DNA of 64,000 nt from Prorocentrum cordatum (taxonomy: Eukaryota; Sar; Dinophyceae; Prorocentrales; Prorocentraceae), in NCBI GenBank assembly GCA_963575745.1, contig CAUYUJ010019374.1, forward strand, positions 1 through 64,000. Direction: 5' to 3'. The notes beneath the pieces were generated by a model, which made no database searches, had not been told where the DNA came from, and saw nothing but the letters and a program-made list of their open reading frames with translations. Made by a program: the position numbers and the translations under genes. Positions 43,186-53,608 of the stretch are shown piece by piece; position 1 is the first letter of the stretch, and each line of letters opens with the position of its first letter.

Positions 43186-44722
43186 AAACAGTCGCACTAA
43201 GCAGAGGTCCGGAGCTAGACCCCCCCCCCTCCCCCCCAGTCCTCCCAATGTCGAAACGCCGAATAGTAAAACGTCGCAGGGCAGCACGGGACGGGCCCGG
43301 TCACCAGAGGGCACACTGCCGCGCAGCCGCGGCCTACGCCGGGCCTCTGGCGGCGCAGGGGGCGCGCCGCCGCGCGGGGGGCGCACGGGGCGCTCGTGGG
43401 CGCGGGCTGCGCACGAGGGCGCGCGCAGCCAGACGCTTCGCACGGGAAGCGACACCTCGCCCAGCTGTCGGCGGTTCAGAGGTGGGGTCCTAAGGGATGG
43501 GGTCCTAAAGGACGAGGTGCCTCGCACAGTGCAGATCCACCCCTGGACCTCGGCCTGTCCTCGGGACCCCATCCCTCAGGCCATCATCTCTGAACCACCG
43601 GCACAAGTGGGCGACGCAAGAAGACGGGGTCGTCTGCGCCGACGTTGGCGCGTAAACTGCCCGCGGAAGGCCGCGCGACGGCGCCCTCGTCTCCACTGCA
43701 GCGCGCCGCGCGGGCGGCCCGCGTGAGCCGCCGCGTGAGGTCGCTGTGCCACCTTTCGCAAGACCCGTGTGTTGACCGTCGGGCGAGGGGGGGGCCCGCC
43801 GGCGGCAGAGCTCGGCCGAGCTCAGGCGCGAGCCAGTTCCCAGGGGCCACGGTCACGAGCACCAGGTCCTCGGACCGGGACCGCAAACTCTTGCGCGCAA
43901 CCGGCCCCGGGGGCAGCCCCCCCAGGGGGACCGCGCGGCGCGCCGCCGAACAGACGTCTGCACGATCGAGGATCTCAGAGCGGAAAAAACAAAATTGACC
44001 CCCAAACGGAGAGCAAAACGTCGATGTCGAATATGTATAACAATGTCCCCCCGCATTTGCAACATCATGCCCCCCGCGCACCCGCCGCGGAGGGGCGCCA
44101 CGCCGTCGCGCGAACTCGCGCGGCCCGGATCATCAGATTCTGGACTCTTTCGGTCGCGATCGGCAGCGACCGATCGGCATTCCAAATCGGTCGCGGCCGA
44201 TCGCACGCGACCTGTCGAACGCAACCGAGTTTGAAGCACATCGGTCGCGACTGGTACCAGAATCTAGTGGCCTTCGTCCTATCCCGAGACCCTGCCCTGG
44301 GTCGTGGCCAGAGGTCTCCTGGAGTCTCGTTGAGGCCTCCTAGTGGCCTCTCGGGGGGCCTCTTGGGAGGCTCCTGGGAGCTTATTGGGAGCATCTGGGG
44401 GTATCTTGGGCGCCTCTTCGTGACTTAATGACACCTGGAGAACATGTTGTTGGTCACAACGGCGATGGTTAAGTGAGTAATTGCGCAAGGTATACCTTGT
44501 CAGGCAGCGGCTTTGGGCCGACCGGATCTTCCCAGGCCACTCTCTTAAACATTTGTCGGGGAGGGTGGTAAAGGACTAGGCGGTCACTGCATGCCCTGCC
44601 ACGCGCCTCTGCTCAGCGCTCATATGAGCATGAGGCCCCGTATGGCACCGCCTGGTGTTAAGGCTTCCGCGTTCTCTCCACAACAAACCCCACAGTTGTT
44701 GCACATCTAATGACTGCCACTG

Positions 44723-44771
44723 CGTAATCTTTCGGTTCAAGCCAGATTGGCCTAAGCCACCTTGGGCCGAG
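44723..44771 (+). other. Spliced-leader relic cluster, unit 8
   Basis: cgtaatctttcggttcaag (44723-44741) is the most decayed SL core of the array. It is followed by ccagattggcctaag and ccaccttgggccgag, the first identical to the block in unit 1. Confidence 0.68.
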
Positions 44772-44838
44772 GAGCTTGCTGAAGTGCTACGCGTTGCTGC
44801 CATGATCTCCGATTCATTTGGGGCCGGGGCTGCGCTGT

Positions 44839-46019
44839 ATGCGCCTGCCCTGTGTGAGAGCGCGCCTTGGTTATGGTCTTGCCTGCTCGAGCGCCTGCTC
44901 ATTTTACCCCCGGCGTTTCTCTACATCGTCGACGGGGGCAGCTGCGGTTAGTTGCCACGGTCGCATTCGAAGCAAGAATGGAATCATCACTTGGGGCAGT
45001 TTGAACGATGCAGGATACTACACTACCCGGATTGGTGGAAGCCCTAATCTTGTGCATCGATTGGTTGCCCATGCTTTCTTGGGGCCACCGCCTTCGACGC
45101 AGCATTGCGATGTAAATCACAAGGACCGTGATCGTGGCAACAATCATGTCGATAATTTGGAGTTCGTCACACGTTCCGAGAACATCTTCCATTCATACGA
45201 ACAGCACTCGCAGAACCTGCGGAGATGCACTCTCCAAACCAGTCCTCAGCAGATGGGCTGCGCAAGGTGGTCGCTGGACCAATCACTCCTCTGGGCGCCT
45301 AGCGTCCCTCGAAACTGGTGTTGACCTGGGTACCATATGTAAGTGTTGCAAGGGCAAGATGATTTCAGCAAAAGGGTATGAGTTCAAATATGGAGCACCC
45401 ATCGTTTCGCCATGTTTGCCAGGCGAGGAGTGGCGTCCTGCCTTACACCCATGCACAGGCACAGAGCTATCGACCTGGGAGGTCAGCTCCCACGGACGAA
45501 TGAAATCCTCTCGCGGATTAGTCTCTTACGGCTCGCAGACTTTAGCTGGCTATCGTCTTACAGGAATTCGAACCCACGGTCGGCTAACAAATCATCTCGT
45601 ACATCGACTCGTGGCCCGGGCTTTTTTTATGGCAACCATCTTATTCAGAAGATCTCGTGGTCAATCACATCGACGGCAATAGAGGAAATAATTCCACCAG
45701 TAATTTAGAATATGTGACTCGTTCGCAGAACTCGCTCGTTTCAAAGAAATGGTGGCTTGGACGCGCAAGTTCCGGAGTAGTAAGGTCGAAACCTGTGTGG
45801 GGACGGATAGTTGCATCGGAGTCATGGGAGTGGTACGCATCGATGACCGAAGCCGCGCGCCTTTTGGACTTAAAGCGTGGCAGCATATCGTATTGCTGCC
45901 GTGGGATCACACGACGCGCAGGCAGTTACGAGTTCAAGTTTGCAGATTCGACCGTCCCCAGCGTGTTGCCAGGCGAGGTGTGGCGCGAGATCCCGCAGTG
46001 CTTGTTAAAGAAAAAGCCG
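44839..46019 (+). pseudogene. HNH-8: double HNH gene with two frameshifts
   Basis: Colinear with the intact copies but broken twice. Near 45199 five bases are missing (cattcatacgaacagc, where siblings read cattcatacgcagcgaacag), ending the first frame inside the linker after the first HNH. Near 45628 an extra T in a T run (gggctttttttatggc) breaks the second HNH module. The three partial frames together still encode every conserved block: DVNHKDRDRGNNHVDN, EEWRPALH and NHIDGNRGNN. The breaks differ from that of HNH-1, although the flanking DNA is nearly identical, so each was damaged after the segment was copied, or the conversion tract did not cover these sites. Confidence 0.85.
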
Positions 46020-46989
46020 CGAGTACCCTTCGCCACTCGCTGCTTCACATACTCAGATAGTGCTACAGTACGCTTCTTCCAGACCTCCTGGGAGCTGCCT
46101 CCGGATATTTGTTGCAGCTCTCCTCGCCGCCGCCGCCGTCCCCTCCCCCGCCTGGGCCCATCCGCTCGCCAGCCGTGCGCTGTAAGTCCGTCGGCGCGTG
46201 CTGCTTCGCGCTCTCCGGTGTGGGCGCCGCCCCAAAGGGGGGCCTCCCAAAGGGGGGGGCGGTCTGCGCAGGGGGGAGCGGTGGCCACAGCGGAGCGATG
46301 CCGAAGCTCAGGGCCCCGAGCCATCGGGGCTGGGCCCAGACCCCCGCTTTTCGCTGTTTTCGTCCGCTGGAGGCCCTCACTGGGCCTCGGGGCCGTCAAA
46401 AAACGACTCGGGGCGAAAAAACAGTCCAGGGGAAGGGGTCCAGACCTCTGAGGGCTCACGTCTTAAAAAGTTCATGACGTCGGGGGTCTCGGGGGTGAGG
46501 GGCAGCTCCTGGTTCGTACCTCGGGGGCCCAAAGCGGAGTTGCCCCAGACCAGAGTGATCCCGGATCACTCGGGCATCTACTTGTTTCCGAAACATGGGG
46601 GTTGGGGATGCGGTCAGGGGGTAACTCTTGGTTCGTGCGTCGGGGGCCCGAACCAGAGCTACCCCGGGCCAGAGTAATCCTAGATTTTTCGAGCGTCCAG
46701 GAATCTCGAAGACAACAAAATAGCAGCTCGAAGACAACACAACTTGCATGCAGGTCGTATCTCGGGGCTCCGCGCGGATTGCTTGGATCTCTAAAATCAG
46801 AGCCGTGAAGGGGGAGGGCCACGAAACGAAAGAGTTGTCAAGCTGTGACACCGCGCACGTCTCTCTGCCTGGCCTCCGCCCGCGCCACGAAGACCTGCAG
46901 TCGGATCCGAGCCTCGACAACCACGGAAAGGCGCGTGCTTGCACGCGCGCGCAATTGCCTGCGGCACGCCGTTCGGTAACTAATTGCAC

Positions 46990-47131
46990 TGCAGTCCCTC
47001 TACAGGAGGAATATTCAAAAATATTCAAAAAAACATGGAGGCGATTTTCTATGTTTTTTGACTATGTTCGAATGCTTGTTTATTATTTTCTTCTTCGTTC
47101 AAAATCCGCCTGTAGGAGGACATGCCCCGCC
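46990..47131. mobile_element. MITE family 3, unit 8 tail
   Basis: The same element as 15392-15549 but without the long A run; the ends gtccctctacaggaggaata and tgtaggaggacatgcccc are retained. Confidence 0.75.
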
Positions 47132-47304
47132 TAAACATACCCTCCTCCTTCCCCCACACGCATCAGACTTTTTCCTGTGCGCAGCCCACATGCGGGCAAT
47201 GTTTCTCGCCCTGGTGGATCCAGCTCCGATGGTCCCAGGGGGAGTGAAGGGGGGAGGGGGGGGGGGCGATTCACGAGAGCCCCCGATCGGCGGCGATCCC
47301 CGGG

Positions 47305-47481
47305 GGGGGGGGAAGTGAGAAGGAGCAGGCCTCCTCAGAAGGCTCGGAGGTCCCCTGGCCTCTTGAGAAGTTTCTCCTGAGCCATGCCCCGGAGACGCAG
47401 AGAACCTTTTGGAAGGCGCGAGGGCATCCGAGAAGCCCGCCGCCTTCTGAGAAGGCCTTCTCCTTCTCACTTCCCCCCGCC
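47305..47481. mobile_element. Foldback element family 4, copy
   Basis: gggaagtgagaaggagcagg at the left and ccttctccttctcacttccc at the right are inverted repeats. It is near-identical to 15726-15900. Confidence 0.78.
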
Positions 47482-49601
47482 GCCCGCGCCGCCGAATTCG
47501 GTTTTGGGGTCACAACTCCAATCTCTCTGGCGGCCGTTCGAGACGATCCGGGCACACCCGGAACGCCCTCGGCGAGGCGCAGCTGCTGAGCTGGCAAGCA
47601 TCCTGGGGCTGGAAAACCGCCCAGAACTGACGAAAGCGCCCGCAAAACCTCGAACCTCGAACCGCCGACCAGAGGCCGAAACGAAGGAGGACACGCAGGG
47701 GTTCAAAGCATCTGCCCCCCCTCCGACGTCGCAGAACTTCACGGGACGGGCCCGGTCACCAGAGGGCACACCGCCGCGCAGCCGTGGCCTGCGTTGGCTT
47801 CTGGCGGCAGAGGGGGCGCGCCGCCGCGCGGGGGGCGCACGGCGCGCTCGTGGGCGCGGGCTGCGCACAGCGGCGCGGGCAGCCAGGCGCTTCGCACTGG
47901 AAGCGGCACCTCGCCCACTTGTCGGCGGTTCAGAGGTGGGGTCTTGCGGGATGGGGTCCTCAAGGACGAGGTGCCTCGCACAGTGCAGATCCACCCCTGG
48001 ACCTCGGCCTGTCCTTGGGGCCCCATCCCTCAGGCCCCCCCTCTCTGAACCACCGGCACAAGTGGGCGACGCAAGAAAGCCGGGGCGTCTGCGCCGACGT
48101 TGGCGCGCAAGCGTCCCGCGTAAGGCCGCGCGCAAGCGCCCTCGTCTCCACTGTGGCGTGCCGCGCGGGCAGCCCGCGTGAGCCGCCGCGTGAGGTCGCT
48201 GTGCCACCTCGCGTGAGACCCGTGTATTGATCGTCGCTCCAGTGGGCGAGGGGGCCCGCCAGCAGCAGAGCTCGGCCGAGCTCAAGCGCGAGCCAGGTCC
48301 CATTCGGACCCGTGTCTTGACCGTCGCTCCAGTGGGCGAGGGGGCCCGCCGGCGTCAGAGCTCGGCCGAGCTCAGGCGCGAGCCAGGTCCCACTCGGACC
48401 CCTGGCCACGGCCACGAGCACCAGGGCCTCGGACCGGGACCACAAACTCTTGCGCGCAACCGGCCCGGGGGCAGCCAGGGGGACCGCCCGGCGCGCCGCC
48501 GAACCGACGTCTGCGCGATCGAGGATCTCAGAACGGAAGAACCAAAACTGACCCCCAAACGGAGAGCAAAACGTCGATGTCGAAAATGAATAACAATGTC
48601 CCCCCGCGTTTGCAACATCATGCCCCGTGCGCACCCGCCGCGGAGGGGCGCCACGCCGTCGCGCGAGCTCGCGCGGCCCGGCTCATCGGATGCCGGACTC
48701 TGTCGGTCGCGATCGGCAGCGACCGATCGGCACTGCAAGTCAGTCGCGACCGATCGCACACGACCGATCGGCCGCAACCGAATCTGAAGCACATCGGTCG
48801 CGACCGATACCACAATCAAGTGGCCTTCGTCCCATCCCGCCATCCTGCCCTTGGTCGTGGCCAGAGGTCTCCTGGAGTCTAGGCCTCCTGGGGGCTTATT
48901 GGGAGCATCTTTGGGTGTCTTGGGCGCCTCTTCGTGACCTACACCTCGAGAACACATTGCTGGTCACGACGGCGAGGGTTGAGTGTGCACTTGCGCAAGG
49001 TATAGCTTGTCGGGCAGCGGCTCTGGGCCGACCAGGCCTTCCCAGGCCACACTCCTCAACACCGGTCGGGGAGGGTGGCGGCCGCTGTCTGCCCAGCAAG
49101 ACGCCTCTGTTCTGCGCTCATCTGAACATGAGGCACATCGGTCGCGACCGGAACTCGAATCCAGTGGCCTTCGCCCCATCCCGCCACCCTGCCGTTGGTC
49201 GTGGTCAGAGGTCTCGGCCTTCTAGTGGCCTCTCGGGGGGCCTGTTTGGAGTCTCCTGGGGGTGTATTGGGAGCATCCGGGGGTATCTTGGGCGCCCCTT
49301 CTTGATCTACACCTCGAAAACAGGTTACTGGTCACAACGGCGAAGGTTAAGTGTGTAATGGTGCAAGGTATACCTTGTTAGGCAGCGGCTCTGGGCCGAC
49401 TGGGCCTTCCCAGGTCACACTCTTCAACACTGGTCGGGGAGGGTGGTTAAGGAATAGGCGGTCATTAATGTCTGCCCAGCAACGCGCCTCTGTTCTGCAC
49501 TCATCTGAACATGAGGCCCCGTATGACATCGCCTGGTTTTGAGGCTCCCGCGTTCTCTCTACAGCACCGCAGAGCTGTTGCACATCTAGTGACTGCCACC
49601 G

Positions 49602-49651
49602 CGTAGCCTTTTTGGCTCAAGCTGGCATGGCCTAAGCCACCTTGGGCCGAG
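49602..49651 (+). other. Spliced-leader relic cluster, unit 9
   Basis: Bases 49602-49621 match the SL core at 19 of 20 positions, the same single difference as unit 4. The following blocks are ctggcatggcctaag and ccaccttgggccgag. Confidence 0.9.
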
Positions 49652-49718
49652 GAGCTTGCTGAAGTGCTACGCGTTGCTTCCATGATCTCCGATTCATTTG
49701 GGGCTGGGGCTGCGCTGT

Positions 49719-50906
49719 ATGCTCCTGCCCTGTGCGAGAGAACGCCTTGGTTATGGTCTTGCCTGCTTGAGCGCCTGCTCGTTTTACCCCCGGCGTTTCT
49801 CTACGTCGTCGACGGGGGCAGCTGCGGTCAGTTCCCACGGTCGCATTCGAAGAAAAAACGGAATCATCACTTGGGGTTGTTTGAACGATTCAGGGTACTA
49901 CACTACCAGGATTGGTGGAAGCAATAATTATGTGCATCGGTTGGTGGCCCATGCTTTCTTGGGGCCACCGCCTTCGACGCAGCATTGCGATGTGAATCAC
50001 AAGGACCGTGATCGTGGCAACAATCATATTAATAATTTGGAGTTCGTGACACGTTCCGAGAACGTCCTCCATTCGTATACAGCGAACAGTACTCGCAGAA
50101 CTTCCGCAGATGCTTTCTCCAAACCGGTCCTCAGCAGATGGGCTGGACAAGGTGGTCGTTGGACCAATCACTCCTCTGGGCGCCTAGCGTCCCTCGAAAC
50201 GGGTGTTGATCGCAGTGCCATCTGCAAGTGTTGCAAGGGCAGGATAATTTCAGCAAAGGGGTATGAGTTTAAATATGGAGCATCCACCGGTCCGCCATGT
50301 TTACCCGGCGAGGAGTGGCGTCTTGCTTTGCACCCATGCACAGGCAGAGAGCTATCGACCTGGGAGGTCAGCTCCCACGGACGACTAAAATCCTCTCGCG
50401 GAGTGGTCTCCTACGGCTCGCAGACTTTAGCTGGTTATCGTATTGCAGGAATAACAGCCGACGGCCAGAAAACAGATCATTACGTACATCGACTCGTCGC
50501 CCGAGCCTTTTTATGGCAACCATCTTTTTCAGAAGATCTCGTGGTCAATCACATCGACGGCAATAGAGGAAATAATTCCTCAAGTAATTTAGAATATGTG
50601 ACTCGGTCGCAGAACGCGCGCATTTCAAAGAAATGGTGGATTGGACGCGCAAGTGCTGGAGTAACACAGTCGAAACCTGTGTGGGGACGGGTACTTGGAT
50701 CTTTGTCATGGAAGTGGTACGCATCGATGGCGGAGGCCGCGCGCCTTTTGGATTTGAGGAGTGGCAATATATCGTCTTGCTGCAATGGGATCACACGACG
50801 CGCTGGTAGTTACGAGTTCAAGTTTGCAGATTCGAAAGTCCCCAGTGTGTTGCCTGGAGAGGTGTGGCGCGAGATCCCGCAGTGTGCGTTAAAGAAAAAG
50901 CCGTGA
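49719..50906 (+). CDS. HNH-9: intact, short form ending after module 2
   Basis: 395 residues from ATG 49719, one longer than HNH-4 because of an extra Gly in the linker (GQGGRW). Module 1: VSSHGRIRRKNG, VHRLVAHAFL, DVNHKDRDRGNNHINN. Module 2: EEWRLALH, VSSHGRLKS, VVNHIDGNRGNN, SKPVWGRVLGS, ending YEFKFADS. The frame stops directly after KKP, as in HNH-4. The linker Gly is shared with HNH-8 (AAQGGRW), so the copies have exchanged sequence. The SL relic is 98 bases upstream of the start; an overlapping frame begins at ATG 49682. Confidence 0.75.
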   Translation: MLLPCARERLGYGLACLSACSFYPRRFSTSSTGAAAVSSHGRIRRKNGIITWGCLNDSGYYTTRIGGSNNYVHRLVAHAFLGPPPSTQHCDVNHKDRDRGNNHINNLEFVTRSENVLHSYTANSTRRTSADAFSKPVLSRWAGQGGRWTNHSSGRLASLETGVDRSAICKCCKGRIISAKGYEFKYGASTGPPCLPGEEWRLALHPCTGRELSTWEVSSHGRLKSSRGVVSYGSQTLAGYRIAGITADGQKTDHYVHRLVARAFLWQPSFSEDLVVNHIDGNRGNNSSSNLEYVTRSQNARISKKWWIGRASAGVTQSKPVWGRVLGSLSWKWYASMAEAARLLDLRSGNISSCCNGITRRAGSYEFKFADSKVPSVLPGEVWREIPQCALKKKP

Positions 50907-51349
50907 GTACACTTCGCCACTCGCTGCTTCACACATTCGGATTGCTACAGCACTCCACATTGCTCAGCACCCTGCGCACAGATGCGAGACGATGGATGGC
51001 GCATCGCCGCATCTTGAGCATTGCGTTCCACATCTGTTTCCCTGTGCGTATGTTGATGCTCGACACTGGTGCTTGCACCTTGTTCCGCACTTGCTCCTCC
51101 CACTCCCCCTTCGCCTCGTCATCTTTCTCCTCCGCCTCCTCCGCCTCTCCCATATTTCCGACTCCTCCGCCGCACATTCGTTTGCCGTGTTCTCCCATTG
51201 CCCACACTTGCGTTATCTTGGTTGCCAGTCATCCAGCCGCTTGCGGCAAGTCCCGCCACCGTTCCAGCCCATCATTCTGGGTGGCGAGTGCTCGAGGGGG
51301 CACGGAAGACCATCACGTTTGACCTTTCTTGCCTCCAGGCTTGGGAGAG
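50907..51349. other. Tail shared with the HNH-4 unit
   Basis: Corresponds to 25506-25944 with moderate divergence. The pyrimidine-rich centre (cctccgcctcc) has no recognisable coding content. Confidence 0.6.
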
Positions 51350-51602
51350 CCGTGATGAAGATAATGAGGATTATGAGGATGTTGGTGGTGATGACGATGA
51401 TGATGATGATGATGATGGTGATGGTGATGGTGATGGTGATGGTGATGGTAATGATGCTCATGATGGTGATGGTGATGGTGATGGTTTTGGTGGTGATGAT
51501 GGGGTCTTGACGACGATGATGATGTTGATGATGTGTATGTGTGATGACGATGCCGATGTCGATGACGATTCCGTGATGATGTTGTGGATGATGATGATGT
51601 TC

Positions 51603-51671
<69 letters not shown>

Positions 51672-52548
51672 GTGACGGTGGGGATGATGTTTGTGACGAT
51701 GATGAGGATGGTGTTGACGATGATGGTGATGATGGTGGTGATGATGATGTTGACAATGATGTCGATGATGTTTATCATGATGATGCATATGATGATGTCG
51801 ATGGCGATGATGCTGGCAATGACGATGCCGATGACGGTGATGATGATGGTGATGGTGGTGATGATGATGATGATGATGTTCGTGACGATGTTGACCGTGA
51901 TGGTGGTGATGATGATGTTGATTGTGATGTTGCTGACGATGGTGATGCCGATGATGTTGATGATCTTGATGCTGATGATGATGCAGATGACGCTGATGCC
52001 GACGATGTTGATGATGATGATGCTGTTGCTGATGATGATGCTGATGATGGTGATGATGATGCTGCTGATGCTGATGGCTAACATGATGCTGAGAATAATG
52101 TTTCATGATGCTGATGTTGATGATGATGATGATGCTGATGACGATGACGTTGACTATTCTGATGATGCCGATGCTGATTATGATGGTGCTTATGATGATG
52201 ATGCTGCTGCTGCTGCTGACGCTGTTGAGGCTGCTGATAGTGATACTGATGATGCTGCTGATGATGAAGATGCCGATGATGATGCTGATGACGATGTTGA
52301 TGATGATGCTGGTGCTGATGATGATGCTGATGATGATGGTGATTAGCTGATGATGATGTTGATGACGATGATGATGTTGGTGATGATGGTGATGATGATG
52401 ATGATGCTGATGATGATGATGATGATGATGAGGCTGATGATGCTGCTGCTGATGATGATGAATATGATGATGACGATGATGATGATGATGATGAAACTGA
52501 TGATGCTCATGATGATGCTGATGCTGACGCTGATGCTGATGCTGATGC

Positions 52549-52597
<49 letters not shown>

Positions 52598-52598
52598 A

Positions 52599-52674
<76 letters not shown>

Positions 52675-52678
52675 GTAT
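51350..52678. repeat. GAT-type microsatellite, 1.3 kb
   Basis: GATGAT/GGTGAT/GCTGAT repeats, purest at about 51602-51670 and 52548-52672. The long frames on both strands (poly-Asp, poly-Met, poly-His) are products of the repeat. Confidence 0.95.
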
Positions 52679-52689
52679 TATACAACTCG

Positions 52690-52980
52690 TTTGGGCCGTC
52701 TTGGGGCTGTCGTCGCCGCAGCCCGGGAGGCATTCTCGGGGGACCCGGGCCCTCTTGGCCGTCTCGGCGCCCTCTTGCGCCAGTTTGGGGCTCTCTTCGG
52801 CCCTCTTGGGCTTGGCCGTCGTATGCTGGGTTTTCGGAGGCCTTCGTGGGGCCGTCTTGGCGCCGTCGAAGGGCCGTCGAAGGGCCCTCTAAGACCGTCT
52901 TGGGTCCCACGGGAGGCCGTCTTGGAGCCGGTCTGCTTGCCTCTTGGGCCATCGTGGAGTCTTCTTGGGCCGTCTTGAGC
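52690..52980. repeat. Diverged GCCGTCTTGG-type minisatellite
   Basis: Repeats of the kind gccgtcttgg / ggccctcttgg spaced 10-30 bases apart, translating as LG-PSWGRLGAV-like words. Such words are common in dinoflagellate genomes from what I know of them, but here they look like repeat, not gene. Confidence 0.55.
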
Positions 52981-53608
52981 TGACAGCAGCTCGAAAGGCG
53001 AGAATGCGAGAATCATCCAACAAAAAACCAATGGGAATACAGGCCTCCTCCTCTCAGTGGGCAGCTCTCTCCCCGATGACCTGGAAGGGAATACTATGTG
53101 ACAGTTCCGCCCACGCTCGCAGGACAGCAGTGCGGCCGCGCCATTCTGGGTGTACCCAACGAGTCCAGAGGCTCTTCCAGTGGCGCTGCCTGCGGGGGTG
53201 TTCTCGGCGGATCAAAAACATTCAGCTGCAGCCAATCTTGATCACAAGGATGAGTAGCTTTCCAGGAGCACCCTTTCATCCCTGCATCTTCAGCCCATCC
53301 TTGGCCCGTATCGCTGGCCATGGTTGCTCAAAAGGTTCCAACTTGGGCGTCCAACGTTCAAGAGCCCTGCGTCCTTACTGCGCATTCCTACAAGCCTCGC
53401 CAAAAATAAATTGAGACGCCGTTCAGCACCGAAGCGCCCGATAGTTCGGGCACTCTTCAGAAAATGCGTTTTTCAATGCTGTGAGGGATCTGTCGGGTTT
53501 CGGACACCCCTGCGTGTTGGGCCAAACACTTCATGTCAGCATTTAAATAGTGCCGACCGCGCAAGCGCCGAAAACAAAAACCGACAATGTATGTTTGACG
53601 AGTTTTGA
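52981..53608. other. Unique-looking upstream region of the cyclic-nucleotide-binding gene
   Basis: Moderate GC, no repeats that I recognise and no convincing coding frame. The 5' end, promoter and trans-splice site of the next gene should lie here or further left. No SL relic is visible. Confidence 0.4.

Larger units (their letters stand above)
36980..43269 (+). repeat. Array unit 7, carrying a retrogene insertion
   Basis: Order: block B, a segment near-identical to 22200-22700, a second block B (about 37625), block C (about 37970), no element D, palindrome block (about 38236-38342), block F, SL relics (38805), intact HNH-7, tail repeats, and the right arm of a foldback element (about 41320-41365). 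About 41585-43230 is foreign to the unit: it interrupts the gtcggagatct to gggacgggcccggtcaccag segment that is continuous elsewhere, and it holds the SGNH retrogene. Confidence 0.75.
43270..47729 (+). repeat. Array unit 8
   Basis: Order: block B (about 43285-43790), block C (about 43807), no element D, palindrome block (about 44151-44257), block F, SL relics (44723), frameshifted HNH-8, GC-rich tail, dispersed repeats, MITE family 3 (46990) and a foldback element (47305). From about 45100 it is near-identical to unit 1 starting at about 13500. The block C to F segment is near-identical to those of units 4 and 7. Confidence 0.8.
47730..52680 (+). repeat. Array unit 9, last unit
   Basis: Order: block B, two tandem copies of block C (about 48226-48300 and 48310-48395), no element D, palindrome block (about 48703-48810), block F with a partial second copy (about 49137-49330), SL relics (49602), intact HNH-9, the tail shared with unit 4 and a GAT microsatellite. 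No array sequence is recognisable beyond about 52680 except a block B/C remnant in an intron at about 57290-57680. Confidence 0.8.

Noticed and set aside
41296-43572. 758-codon open frame on the minus strand
   Set aside because: It is antisense to the SGNH retrogene and to array repeats. It reads through UTR, coding and repeat DNA with no domain character, as expected when a GC-rich strand lacks stops.
13247-50906. Bacterial or phage contig, given phage-like HNH genes
   Set aside because: SL relics, retrogene structure, introns and kilobase microsatellites all indicate a dinoflagellate nucleus. The HNH family may have an ancient transferred origin, but the present context is eukaryotic.
51213-52952. 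579-codon minus-strand frame rich in His
   Set aside because: Translation of the GAT microsatellite (ATC on the other strand) gives poly-His/Ile/Ser; there is no real gene.
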